Counted from the first letter of the stretch, positions 1 through 6,546 are shown. The stretch: 24,206 nucleotides of DNA from a virus (IMGVR_UViG_3300020021_000421:1-24206), one strand, 5' to 3'. Program-made: numbers and translations. The notes: generated by a model not told the origin, from the letters alone.

Positions 1-354
1 TGGATGATGAACGACAGCTCGATCCTCACGCTGCGCCTGGCGAAGGACGGTCAGGGTCGGTACCTCTGGCCGGAGATGGGCAACGTGCAGAACGGGCAGC
101 CGGTGCAGCTCGCCGGGTACGGAGTCGTGCCCAACAACGACATGCCCGCGATGGCCGCGAGCGCCGTGTGGTCAACTTTCGGCGATCACCGCTACTACAA
201 GATCCGCCGCATCAAGGGCATCACGATCGTGCGCATCAACGAGCTCTACGTGGAGTCCGGCCAGGTCGGCTTCCTCGCGTTCCAGAGTGCCGATGGCGGC
301 TACGCGAATCCGGGTCAGGACCCGATCAAGGGTCTGCAGAACAGCGCGACGTAG
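1..354 (+). CDS. HK97-fold major capsid protein, C-terminal part (5' truncated by window)
   Basis: This is the end of a phage major capsid protein that forms the icosahedral shell. The reading frame is open from base 1 (the first codon is Trp), so the visible Met at base 4 is internal and the gene starts outside the window. Seen features match the C-terminal part of the HK97 family: a WMMN segment, then LAKDGQGRYLW, a GYGVVPNNDMP turn, and a closing strand region with FGDHRYYKIRR, GITIVRINE and a GFLAFQSADGG tail. The HK97 A-domain normally ends with such a 'y...gqvgf.af.r.dg' block. About 117 residues remain, roughly a third of a typical mature capsid subunit. The neighbours (a small capsid-associated gene, then neck genes) agree with this identity. 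Confidence 0.9.
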   Translation, partial: WMMNDSSILTLRLAKDGQGRYLWPEMGNVQNGQPVQLAGYGVVPNNDMPAMAASAVWSTFGDHRYYKIRRIKGITIVRINELYVESGQVGFLAFQSADGGYANPGQDPIKGLQNSAT

Positions 355-405
355 TGCGGACGCTGCGCCACATCGCGACAGTCACTTTTTGACGAGGGCA
401 TAGAC

Positions 406-831
406 ATGGAAGCACCCGGATACCTGAGCGACAACTTCAAGGTCACGGTCGACGATGCCCAGGGCTCAGCTGGGACGGAATTCGATTCGACGATTCTGGA
501 CATGACCGGCTTCGACTCGGTCCTGTTCGTCGTGAAGCTCGGCACTTCGAATGCCGGCAACTTCGCGAAGGCACAGGAAGACAGCGTGATCGGATTCGGC
601 GGCGTGCAGGACCTGCTCGGCACCAAGTCGGCAGGACAGAAGACGCTGCTCGTCGACGTCCAGCGCCCGGTGAAGCAGTTCGTGCGCTGCGCGGTCATCC
701 GCGCCGGTGCGAACACGACCGTCGATTCGGTCGTCGCGATCCAGTACAACGCGCGCAATCTGCCGATCGTGCAGGCGGCGACGGTTGCGCTCGCGCAGGC
801 GATGGCGCCTGCCGAAGGCGCAGTCGCGTAA
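406..831 (+). CDS. capsid-associated virion protein (possible head decoration protein)
   Basis: A 141-residue protein directly after the capsid gene. It starts at ATG with GAGGG at 394-398 as ribosome binding site. The body is acidic to neutral and beta-rich, with LDMTGFDSVLFVVKLGT, a GVQDLLGT turn, a VDVQRPVKQFVRCAV strand and VDSVVAIQYNAR, ending in an Ala-rich tail. This pattern resembles small proteins often encoded just after the capsid gene in siphoviruses, which I remember as a family of unknown or decoration-type function. It has no signal peptide or membrane segment, unlike the next genes. Its role in the capsid is inferred from position. It could also be a head-completion or scaffold-like accessory. 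Confidence 0.6.
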   Translation: MEAPGYLSDNFKVTVDDAQGSAGTEFDSTILDMTGFDSVLFVVKLGTSNAGNFAKAQEDSVIGFGGVQDLLGTKSAGQKTLLVDVQRPVKQFVRCAVIRAGANTTVDSVVAIQYNARNLPIVQAATVALAQAMAPAEGAVA

Positions 832-860
832 ACGCCAGTAGCCGATCGGTTGGTCCATGG

Positions 861-885
861 ACGAGCGAGCACGACGCTCGCTCGT
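861..885 (+). other. perfect 10-bp hairpin after the capsid genes (possible attenuator or partial terminator)
   Basis: ACGAGCGAGC (861-870) pairs perfectly with GCTCGCTCGT (876-885) across a 5-base loop. It lies in the 87-base gap between the capsid-associated gene and the exported-protein block. There is no real T-tract (TCCCGATTT follows), so it is at best a weak or factor-assisted terminator. A role in limiting read-through or protecting the 3' end of the capsid mRNA is inference. Confidence 0.5.
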
Positions 886-918
886 TCCCGATTTCGTCGA
901 AGAAGGAGTATCGGATTC

Positions 919-1587
919 ATGCGGAAAATTCTTGTCGCATCGGTGACCGCGGCGCTTGTGGCCGCCTGTCTGGCGACGACCGCGCCAGCCCGAGCTTTTG
1001 CTCAGAACGTCGCCTGCTTCTTCGATCAGGGCGGCGCAGGCTTCCACGCGGGTAACGGCTGCACCATCTCGATCGAGTCTGGCGGCACGCTCGCTGTCAA
1101 GACGCCGCTGTATCTCGGTGGCAACGGCGCGCCTGGCGGCGCCGGCGTCGATGGCCTTCTGGCAAAGACGGTCACCGCGATCGCCAACAACACGGCGACC
1201 GACGTCCTGACGGTCACGGTCCCGAACGCGGCACACTCGGCCACGATCCCGATCATCATCAACGCCACGCTCGGTGCCGGCGGTGCCGTCGGTGCGAACG
1301 AGTGCACCGCGACCGCCTACGGACAGATCGTCCTCACGCGCACGGCTGGTCTGGCGACGGTTGCCACCGCGACCACGCTGGCGGACACGGGCTCGGCCTG
1401 CGTCGCCGGCGCGACGACCGTCACGCTGGCGTACAGCGTCACGTCGATGACCGGTGCGAACAGCGCCACCCAGACCTTCACGGTGCAGGTGACGATCGCG
1501 CGCGGCGGCGGCTCGAGCACGAACCACGTCGCCGTGATCCAGGCGGACATTCTCAACGCGAACGCCTCCGGAGTGACGGTGTCGTAA
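919..1587 (+). CDS. exported beta-rich phage protein with N-terminal signal peptide
   Basis: The start is set at ATG 919 because GAAGGAG at 902-908 precedes it and because translation from there begins with a textbook signal sequence (MRKILVASVTAALVAAC...). An upstream in-frame Met at 850 would bury the signal. Two exits are possible: signal peptidase I after AFA28, or a lipobox VAAC with Cys17. The mature part (about 195 residues) is rich in Gly, Ala, Thr and Val with alternating beta strands, a Gly-rich stretch (GGNGAPGGAGVDG) and a C-terminal region (TFTVQVTIARGG...HVAVIQADILNA) like trimeric phage fibre or decoration domains. Cys residues in the mature part could form disulfides after export. 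I do not recognise a named family. It may be a virion protein, or a lysogenic-conversion or exclusion factor. Confidence 0.65.
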   Translation: MRKILVASVTAALVAACLATTAPARAFAQNVACFFDQGGAGFHAGNGCTISIESGGTLAVKTPLYLGGNGAPGGAGVDGLLAKTVTAIANNTATDVLTVTVPNAAHSATIPIIINATLGAGGAVGANECTATAYGQIVLTRTAGLATVATATTLADTGSACVAGATTVTLAYSVTSMTGANSATQTFTVQVTIARGGGSSTNHVAVIQADILNANASGVTVS

Positions 1588-1883
1588 TGCTCATCATCAT
1601 GCGCGGCAGCGTCTCAGGTTTCCACGGCTCGCTGAAGTACGGCGATGTCGTCGACGTCGATCAGGCGCATGGCGAGGCCTGGATCGCTGACGGCCTCGCG
1701 GAAGCGCACGCCGCCGACGCGACGGATCCCATCCGCTGGCAGGATCCAGTAACCATCTACGGCGTTGACCTCGCCGGCGAGGCGCCGGCGGCCGCAGGTG
1801 CTCACGCCGAGGCGGACGAGAAGCCGGCAGGCTCACCGACGGACGAGCTCGCGTCGTCGAAGACCGGTGAGTCTCAGGAATGA
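1587..1883 (+). CDS. small phage protein with GDVVDVD...AWI core (paralogue of the gene at 2963)
   Basis: A 98-residue protein whose ATG overlaps the previous stop (TAATG). A second Met at 1599 is an alternative start. The N-terminal half carries KYGDVVDVDQAHGEAWIADGLA, closely echoed by the protein encoded at 2963-3163. This resembles the short phage proteins with a 'G.vvdvp...a..li..Gla' core that often sit between capsid and connector genes and whose function is not known to me. The C-terminal half is low-complexity, rich in Ala, Glu, Asp and Ser, and probably disordered. It lacks a signal peptide, so it stays in the cytoplasm although its neighbours are exported. Confidence 0.6.
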   Translation: MLIIMRGSVSGFHGSLKYGDVVDVDQAHGEAWIADGLAEAHAADATDPIRWQDPVTIYGVDLAGEAPAAAGAHAEADEKPAGSPTDELASSKTGESQE

Positions 1884-2347
1884 CGTCCCGCGATCAGGCC
1901 GATCGTCGGCTGTCCTACGGACTCATCGCGGCCCTGCTCACGGCGTGTTTCTTCGTGGGTCTGGCGCGACAGGTGCGCGCGCAGGACCCGACGACTGGAT
2001 CCCTCGCGAAGGCCAGCGACGCCGTGACGATCTCGCTCGTTGGCATCGCCAGCGAAACGATCCAACTCACGGGCGCGTGGTCGGGAACCGTCGTCTTCGA
2101 AGCCACCGTCGACAACGGAACGAACTGGCAGGCGGTTCCAGTCGCCAACGTCAGCACCGGCGCGCCGATGCTGCAGGCCAACACGAACGGTCTGCAAGTG
2201 ATCCAGAACGCCGGATTTACCGCGGTCCGCGCGAGGGCCGCCACTTGGGGATCCGGGACGGCGACCGTCACATTCACGCGTGGCTTCCTGGGCTTTATCG
2301 CGCCGCCGTGTAACGCGCTGCTGCGCGCGGCTGGCGCGTGCAAGTGA
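1880..2347 (+). CDS. exported protein with virion-type beta-sandwich domain
   Basis: A 155-residue protein starting in an ATGA overlap with the previous gene. The N-terminus has a basic start (MTSRDQADRR) and a hydrophobic core, with a possible lipobox LTAC (Cys23) and a signal peptidase I site VRA|QD (after residue 34). The mature part contains a domain pattern I recognise from phage tail and head proteins: VTISLVGIASETIQLTGAWSG, then VVFEATVDNGTNWQAVPV, then GFTAVRARAATWGSGTATVTF. The general form is 'sv.vqltGtwsGtv.fE.s.Dg..W..v...g..a.RvratawtsGtatv'. Two Cys lie near the C-terminus. A virion-like domain behind an export signal is unexpected, because phage particles assemble in the cytoplasm. 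Confidence 0.68.
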   Translation: MTSRDQADRRLSYGLIAALLTACFFVGLARQVRAQDPTTGSLAKASDAVTISLVGIASETIQLTGAWSGTVVFEATVDNGTNWQAVPVANVSTGAPMLQANTNGLQVIQNAGFTAVRARAATWGSGTATVTFTRGFLGFIAPPCNALLRAAGACK

Positions 2348-2376
2348 TTCGATTCTCTAACAAGAGGGAGATCTCC

Positions 2377-2889
2377 ATGCGCCGTTCTAGTTTGTTCACC
2401 TCGCTCGCGCTCCTCGTCGCCTTCGTCACCACGCTGGCCGTGCGGCCGGCGGCTGCGCAGAACCCGCCGGGGAACGGCAACGGCAACACGGTGCCCGTGC
2501 AGCTGGTCACTGGCTACTGGCCCCTCACGCCGATCAGCGCGACCGGCGCGGTCAACGTGGCGACCGTGCTGACGATTCCGGCGCCGAGCAATCCGAACTT
2601 CTTCAACTACATCTGCTCGCTGGCATTCGAGTTGAACAGCGACGGCACGGGCGGTGCCATCAGCAACCAGGTGTCGACGTCGACCAACTTCAACGCGTTC
2701 GCCGTCAAGGCCAGCTTCCCGGCGACCGTAAGCATTGACTCCGGCATTCAAATCGCGCTGCCGACGCAGACGCCCGGGACGGGCTGCTACAAGAGCGCCG
2801 CGGCCGGCGTCGCGACGACCTTCACGGCACCCGCGTCCTCCGCGCACATCGCGTGGACGTGGTACGCGAGTTACTACCAGGGTCAGTAA
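2377..2889 (+). CDS. small exported protein with signal peptide, function unknown
   Basis: The start is placed at ATG 2377, preceded by AGAGGGAG at 2363-2370. The upstream in-frame start at 2338 would overlap the previous gene and precede the signal. The first 27 residues form a clear Sec signal peptide (MRRSSLFTSLALLVAFVTTLAV...) with cleavage near AAA|QN. The mature part, about 143 residues, begins with a Pro/Gly/Asn-rich stretch (PPGNGNGN), followed by Ser/Thr-rich beta segments and two Cys that may form a disulfide. It ends with AHIAWTWYASYYQGQ. I do not recognise the family. It is the third exported protein in a row and sits just before the second GDVVD-type small gene. Confidence 0.62.
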   Translation: MRRSSLFTSLALLVAFVTTLAVRPAAAQNPPGNGNGNTVPVQLVTGYWPLTPISATGAVNVATVLTIPAPSNPNFFNYICSLAFELNSDGTGGAISNQVSTSTNFNAFAVKASFPATVSIDSGIQIALPTQTPGTGCYKSAAAGVATTFTAPASSAHIAWTWYASYYQGQ

Positions 2890-2910
2890 GAGATCCCAGA
2901 ACAGATGGGG

Positions 2911-2926
2911 GCGGCGCGCGCGCCGC
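2911..2926 (+). other. perfect 16-base GC palindrome in the 2377-2963 intergenic gap
   Basis: GCGGCGCGCGCGCCGC is its own reverse complement and could fold as a 6-bp stem with a 4-base loop. It lies in the 73-base gap before the second small GDVVD gene and has no T-tract behind it. It may be an mRNA stability or processing element, or simply chance in GC-rich DNA. Confidence 0.3.
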
Positions 2927-2962
2927 TCGAATTGCACGCCCGCAACGAAAGAGAGCAGAGAG

Positions 2963-3163
2963 ATGGCCGCCGACAAGAAGCGCACGCTCAGGATCAAGAT
3001 GTTGACCTCCATCGCCGGCCGCACGACCGCGAGCGCGGTCGGCCACGCGACGGGCGACGTCGTCGACATCGACGCCGAGGTCGCGCAGGCCTGGATCGAA
3101 GAAGGCATGGCCACGCTGGTCCGCGACGATCCGAAGCCGGAAAACACCGCCGCCCGCACGTAG
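2963..3163 (+). CDS. small phage protein with GDVVDID...AWI core (paralogue of the gene at 1587)
   Basis: A 66-residue protein. ATG 2963 is chosen because a purine-rich GAGAGCAGAGAG stretch lies just upstream and because the product then has a plausible short form. The upstream in-frame Met lies inside the preceding gene. Its core, GDVVDIDAEVAQAWIEEGMA, matches the 1587 gene product (GDVVDVDQAHGEAWIADGLA) at most positions, so the two are likely duplicates. The basic N-terminus (MAADKKRTLRIKM) and a short charged C-terminus flank the core. Small proteins of this type commonly lie just before the gp6-like connector in siphoviruses; their function is unknown to me. Confidence 0.62.
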   Translation: MAADKKRTLRIKMLTSIAGRTTASAVGHATGDVVDIDAEVAQAWIEEGMATLVRDDPKPENTAART

Positions 3164-3182
3164 TCACTCCAGCACGTGAGCA

Positions 3183-4088
3183 ATGTACGACCAGTGGCTT
3201 CCGGTACCTTACGGCGGACTTGACGGCTCCAGCAGCCGCCTCCGTGAGGGTCCGCGCTTCTGGCGCGACACGCCGCGTTCCGAGCCGAGAGAGATTACGC
3301 CACCCGCGTTCGAACCCCTGAGCCGCGCTGAAGCCAAGCTCCATCTGCGCACGGGCCTCACCGATGAGGACGCGTGGTTCGACCGGACCATACCGGCCGC
3401 GCGCCGGCAGGTCGAGACCGACACCAACCGGACCTTCGTTCAGACCGTTTGGGAGATGACGTTCGACCAGTTCCCGATCGAGCGCTACATCGAGCTCCCG
3501 CGTCCGCCGCTCGTCAGCGTGGCCAGCCTGTCATCGTTCGACCTGCTGACCGGCCTCGAGACGGTCGTCGATCCATCAACGTACTACCTCGACACGTATT
3601 CGCAGCCGGGGCGCGTGATTCTGGTGCCCGGCAAGATCTGGCCGACGGGCGTCCGCTGGCAGCAGGGCGGCAAAGTGCGTTGGACGGCCGGCTACAGCGG
3701 CGTGGCGCAGGCGATCGCGTCCATCACACGCGTCGGCGCCGTCGCGACCGTGACGACCGTCGCGCCGCACGGCTACGCGAGCAATCAGCAGTTGACCGTG
3801 TTCGGCGCCGACCAGGCCGACTACAACGGCACATTTCAGGTGACCGTCACGGGTGCGGCCACGTTCACCTACGCGGTCGCCAACAACCCGGCGACGCCGG
3901 CGACTGGTGTCCTGACCGTCGCCTCACTGGGCGTCCCATCGCGCTACGTGCATGCGATCGCGCTGCTGCTCGGCCACTGGAACTTCCACCGCGAGGCGGT
4001 CACGAGCGGCGCCGCGCGCTACTCGCCGGACCTGTACCCGCTCGGCTATGACGCGTTGATCAGCGATCGGATTGTGGGGCTCGGGTAA
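3183..4088 (+). CDS. gp6-like head-tail connector protein with inserted beta domain
   Basis: A 301-residue protein of the HK97 gp6-like connector family, which forms a ring under the portal. Family signs are LSRAEAKLHLR (residues 46-56), the helical DEDAWFDRTIPAARRQVETDTNRTF region, WEMTFDQFP, IELPRPPLVSVASL, TYYLDTYSQPGRVIL, VRWTAGY (residue 171), then VHAIALLLGHWNFHREAV and a C-terminal LGYDALI. Normally the AGY strand runs straight into the VP...AI.LL..HW helix. Here about 70 extra residues (about 179-247) with PHGY, YNGTF and ATFTY motifs interrupt it, explaining the length (301 against roughly 190-230 usual). The first 45 residues are also extra. The gene leads the neck cluster, and its stop overlaps the next start (TAATG). 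Confidence 0.85.
   Translation: MYDQWLPVPYGGLDGSSSRLREGPRFWRDTPRSEPREITPPAFEPLSRAEAKLHLRTGLTDEDAWFDRTIPAARRQVETDTNRTFVQTVWEMTFDQFPIERYIELPRPPLVSVASLSSFDLLTGLETVVDPSTYYLDTYSQPGRVILVPGKIWPTGVRWQQGGKVRWTAGYSGVAQAIASITRVGAVATVTTVAPHGYASNQQLTVFGADQADYNGTFQVTVTGAATFTYAVANNPATPATGVLTVASLGVPSRYVHAIALLLGHWNFHREAVTSGAARYSPDLYPLGYDALISDRIVGLG
3717..3923 (+). repeat. PHG-type beta domain, copy A (inserted in the gp6-like connector)
   Basis: It encodes about 69 residues beginning ASITRVG and containing VATVTTVAPHGY, GADQADYNG and ATFTYAV. Copy B in the next gene shares SITRVG, VAT, TTV, PHG, YNG, VTV and ATF in the same order, about 30 of 54 positions by eye, with clear DNA similarity too. The layout resembles phage segments that automatic pipelines often name E1-FCCH-like; that link is from memory. 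Confidence 0.8.
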
Positions 4089-4666
4089 TGGGCAGCGGCC
4101 TCTCCGTCGGCGCCCTGCGCGAGCGCGTGGCCATCCTGAATAACGTGTGGCCAGCCATCACCATCAGCAGCATCACGCGCGTGGGCATCGTCGCGACCGC
4201 GACGACGGTGGGGCCACACGGGTTTCTGACAAACGACTACGTCACCATATCGGGCGCCAACCAGGTCGGCTACAACGGCCGCGTCAAGGTGACCGTCATC
4301 GACCCCGCGACGTTCTCGTACACAGTCGACGGTGCGGTCGTGACGCCGGCCACTGGCGCGCCAGCCGCGGTGTACACCAGCGACGCGGAGGGCGGCCGAC
4401 GAGCCAACTGGGTGACGCTCGACACGGTCTGGGCTGAAGTGACTGCGCTCAGCGCTCGCGAGCAGCTGCAGCTGCAGGCCATCGAGGCGAAGGCGATGTA
4501 TCAGGTCCAGATCCGGCGCCGCGTGGACGTCTCGCCGACGATGCGGCTGCTGTGGACGCCGAGCTGGCCGCCGAACAGTCCCGCGCACACACTCGAGATC
4601 GACGCGCCGTTGCCTGATGACGATCTCGCGTACATGAACCTCTCGGCAAGCGAGGTCGTCCAGTAA
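4088..4666 (+). CDS. phage head-closure (head-tail joining) protein with inserted beta domain
   Basis: A 192-residue protein of the siphovirus head-closure family (gp7/gp16-like), the plug below the connector ring. The family N-terminus (LRERVAILN, residues 10-18) and C-terminal part (WVTLDTVWAEVTALSARE, then YQVQIRRRVDVSPTMRLLW, then AYMNLSASEVV) are both present. Between them, residues about 27-97 are a second copy of the SITRVG...PHGF...YNG...ATFSYTV domain seen in the connector. The usual family length is about 105-120 residues, so the insertion accounts for the excess. The start is in a TAATG overlap with the connector and the stop in a TAATG overlap with the tail terminator, implying translational coupling of the neck genes. 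Confidence 0.82.
   Translation: MGSGLSVGALRERVAILNNVWPAITISSITRVGIVATATTVGPHGFLTNDYVTISGANQVGYNGRVKVTVIDPATFSYTVDGAVVTPATGAPAAVYTSDAEGGRRANWVTLDTVWAEVTALSAREQLQLQAIEAKAMYQVQIRRRVDVSPTMRLLWTPSWPPNSPAHTLEIDAPLPDDDLAYMNLSASEVVQ
4166..4378 (+). repeat. PHG-type beta domain, copy B (inserted in the head-closure protein)
   Basis: It encodes about 71 residues: SSITRVGIVATATTVGPHGF, ISGANQVGYNG, VTVIDPATFSYTV and an ATGAPAAVYT end. It is closest to copy A at both protein and DNA level, suggesting a fairly recent local duplication. It sits in the N-terminal part of a protein otherwise of normal family composition. Confidence 0.8.
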
Positions 4667-5115
4667 TGGCCCCGACCTACTCGCCGCTCGGTCCGGTCTC
4701 CGCGTGCTTCTACGGCCTCTTGTCGAGCGACCAGGCGTTGAACACCCTACTCGCCGGCGGCGTGCGGACGGACGTACCGGAATCGCCCCAGTTCGACTTC
4801 CTCTGGATCGAGGTCCTCGAGTCGCAGCAGTTCGGAGGCCTCGGCACTAAGCCAGGCGTCGGGGCCCTGCCGGAGGTCGAGATCCGGCTTCACGTGTTCA
4901 GCGCCTATGCGGGCGCCACGAACGCCCACGCGGCCATCGCGCGCGCGATCGCGCTCGTCTCCGCGACGGATGTGCTCGTGGTCAACGGCTACAAGGTGGC
5001 CGGCCAGGAGCCGTTCCACGACGCCACGTTGCCGCTGCACGACCAGGAATTGAACGGCGTGAAGTGTCGGGAGCTCGTGTCGATGCACCGCCTGTACGTC
5101 GAGGAGCTGCCCTGA
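4666..5115 (+). CDS. DUF3168-type tail terminator (tail completion) protein
   Basis: A 149-residue protein of the DUF3168 type, which caps the head-proximal end of the tail tube and joins it to the neck. Evidence is the N-terminal FYGLLSSDQALNTLLAGGVRTDVPES pattern (helix, then G..v.D.vP), the central FDFLWIEVLES strand, VEIRLHVFSAYAG followed by the helix NAHAAIARAIALV, and the closing strand LVSMHRLYVEE. Length agrees with the family (about 120-150). It starts in a TAATG overlap with the head-closure gene. The gp10-like neck gene usually found just before it is absent here and appears instead at 8133. Confidence 0.8.
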   Translation: MAPTYSPLGPVSACFYGLLSSDQALNTLLAGGVRTDVPESPQFDFLWIEVLESQQFGGLGTKPGVGALPEVEIRLHVFSAYAGATNAHAAIARAIALVSATDVLVVNGYKVAGQEPFHDATLPLHDQELNGVKCRELVSMHRLYVEELP

Positions 5116-5306
5116 TGGCGGACGACGAGCGCCAGCCGGTGATCGTGGATCCGCAAGGGCGCCCGGCGCGCAAGCGGTCCGATCGCGCGTGTCCCCAATG
5201 CGGCGCCGCGGCCAGCAAACGCACGGCGTCGTGCGGATTCGGCGTGGCGCATCCGGTGTGTTCGGTGTGCGGCCATGAATTCTTGGATGAGGTGTGGCGT
5301 GACTGA
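5115..5306 (+). CDS. small zinc-ribbon protein
   Basis: A 63-residue protein whose ATG overlaps the TGA of the tail terminator gene; the upstream in-frame Met is inside that gene. Two Cys pairs, CPQC (26/29) and CSVC (49/52), form a zinc-ribbon pattern, with an extra Cys40 and His46/His54 between and after. The N-terminus is polar and includes a basic PARKRSDRA stretch. It has no further domain. A tail-module zinc ribbon is not a standard siphovirus morphogenesis gene; it may bind nucleic acid or be a small late regulator or structural adaptor. Function is not assignable. Confidence 0.65.
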   Translation: MADDERQPVIVDPQGRPARKRSDRACPQCGAAASKRTASCGFGVAHPVCSVCGHEFLDEVWRD

Positions 5307-5544
5307 GTTGAACGGGAAGGACTTTGTCGCGGTCGTCCGTCTGAGCGACATCGAGGATCGCACGGTCGCCGACGTCGGACAAACCTGCGAGCGCGTGCCC
5401 GCCGGGAAACACGGCGGGACCGTCTCGGATGCGCTGGGAAAGTTGCTCGCGAGCGGACTGATCGCGCCCGCGCCGGCCCGCAGCGCTGCGCCTGCCCAGG
5501 CGACGCCAGTCGCGCCGGCGCCGGTGCAGAAGGACACGGTGTAA
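5299..5544 (+). CDS. small phage protein with Ala/Pro-rich tail, function unknown
   Basis: An 81-residue protein. GTG 5299 is preferred as start because GAGGTG (5289-5294) sits four bases upstream and the overlap with the zinc-ribbon gene is then only 8 bases; an ATG at 5275 is the alternative. The N-terminal half (LNGKDFVAVVRLSDIEDRTVADVGQ) looks like a compact alpha/beta fold, and VPAGKHGGTVSDALGKLLASGLI resembles the boundary-motif style of small phage proteins that precede tail tube genes. The C-terminal 25 residues are Ala/Pro-rich and probably disordered. It stops three bases before the tail-tube start. Confidence 0.55.
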   Translation: MTELNGKDFVAVVRLSDIEDRTVADVGQTCERVPAGKHGGTVSDALGKLLASGLIAPAPARSAAPAQATPVAPAPVQKDTV

Positions 5545-5547
5545 TTG

Positions 5548-6546
5548 ATGGCCGGCAACAAATTCGGCAGCGGCTCGGCACTCTTCTTGGTCGATGGCTA
5601 CGACTTCCTCGCCGCCAAGCTGAAGACGCTCGCGCTAAAGATCACGTCATTGACCGAGCAGACGGACGGCCTCGGGGATCTTTCCGAACTGTTCCTGCCC
5701 GTCGGCAAACAGCGGGCGACCGTCACCCAGACCGGTGCGTTCTTCGATACGACGGCCCTCAACATCCACGATGCGATGGCGACCAAGCTCGGTACGACGC
5801 CGCAGGCGACGCCGCGCATTATGTCGATCGGCATCGTCGGCAACACGATGGGCGCCGTCTGTTATGGCGTCGCCGGCGCGTTCAGCGTGGCGTACGAAGC
5901 GGCGCTCGAGCTGAGCAAGCTGACCAAGGCCAACGCGGAACACCTACTCGCGGGCCTCGTCGAGCGCGGACAGATCATCCAGCCCACGGCCGTCAAGGCG
6001 GCGAGCTGGAACACGAAGACGCTCGGGACGTCAGTGGATTCCACGTTGGATCCGTCGCAAGTGGTCATTCCGATCACCTCGGCCACGAAGGCGAATCCCT
6101 GTGTGGTGACGACGACCGTTCCACATGGATTGACGAGCGGCCAGATCATTCTGCCGTCAGGCAACACCCTCGCCGGTCCGAACATCAACGCCGAGCAGAT
6201 CGTCACCGTCCTCACGCCGACGACGTTCTCGGTCCCGGTCGACACGTCCGCGAGCACCGGTGCGGGCACGGGCGGATCGTTCGTGCGCAGCAGCACCGTC
6301 AACGGCGGCGCGGGCTACCAGCAGATCACGGCGTTCGCTGGCTTCACCGGCTTCATCGGGAAGGTCCGGCACTCCGCGGACGACACGACATACGCGGACC
6401 TGACGGTCTTCGCGAACGTGGCGGCCGGCCCGACCAACGCGCAGCGGATGACGTGCGCGGGGACGGTGAACCGGTACCTCTGCTTCGACGGGGCGGTCAC
6501 GGGCGCGGGAAGCCTGACGCTCTTCTCGATGTTCGCGCGCGGGTAA
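5548..6546 (+). CDS. long tail-tube-like protein with inserted beta domain
   Basis: A 332-residue protein; ATG 5548 is taken over the TTG three bases upstream. The N-terminal about 160 residues form a tail-tube-like core (FLVDGYDFLAAKLKTLALKITSLTEQTDGLGD, LPVGKQRATVTQTGAFFDTTA) that shares PVGKQ...FDTTA...H.AM...TTPQ.A.R with the shorter protein at 6780. The C-terminal part has a separate pattern common in phage tail proteins: GYQQITAF, KVRHSADDTTYADL and TVNRYLCFDG. Between them, residues about 177-246 are a diverged PHG-type domain (TTTVPHGL...TPTTFSVPV), breaking what is usually a GTSVD...NGGAGY link. It may be the main tail-tube subunit with surface domains, or a decorated minor variant. 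Confidence 0.75.
   Translation: MAGNKFGSGSALFLVDGYDFLAAKLKTLALKITSLTEQTDGLGDLSELFLPVGKQRATVTQTGAFFDTTALNIHDAMATKLGTTPQATPRIMSIGIVGNTMGAVCYGVAGAFSVAYEAALELSKLTKANAEHLLAGLVERGQIIQPTAVKAASWNTKTLGTSVDSTLDPSQVVIPITSATKANPCVVTTTVPHGLTSGQIILPSGNTLAGPNINAEQIVTVLTPTTFSVPVDTSASTGAGTGGSFVRSSTVNGGAGYQQITAFAGFTGFIGKVRHSADDTTYADLTVFANVAAGPTNAQRMTCAGTVNRYLCFDGAVTGAGSLTLFSMFARG
6076..6285 (+). repeat. PHG-type beta domain, copy C (inserted in the tail-tube-like protein)
   Basis: It encodes about 70 residues: TSATKANPCVV, TTTVPHGLTSGQ, NINAEQIVTVLTPTTFSVPV and a TGAGTGGSFV end. It keeps the PHG turn and the TTF strand but lacks the YNG motif of copies A and B, so it is an older or independently acquired relative. 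Confidence 0.6.

Noticed and set aside
850-918. Upstream in-frame start for the exported protein at 919
   Set aside because: It would add an Arg-rich stretch before the signal peptide and overlap the hairpin; GAAGGAG lies next to ATG 919.
466-1527. Minus-strand open frame (353 codons) across the capsid-associated and first exported genes
   Set aside because: Arg/Asp-rich shadow that crosses two real genes and the hairpin; no recognisable protein pattern.
1915-3183. Minus-strand open frame (422 codons) spanning the exported-protein block
   Set aside because: Considered as an alternative to the three short exported genes, but its sequence is repetitive Arg/Gly-rich and has no motif, while the + strand has signal peptides, ribosome binding sites and stop-start overlaps.
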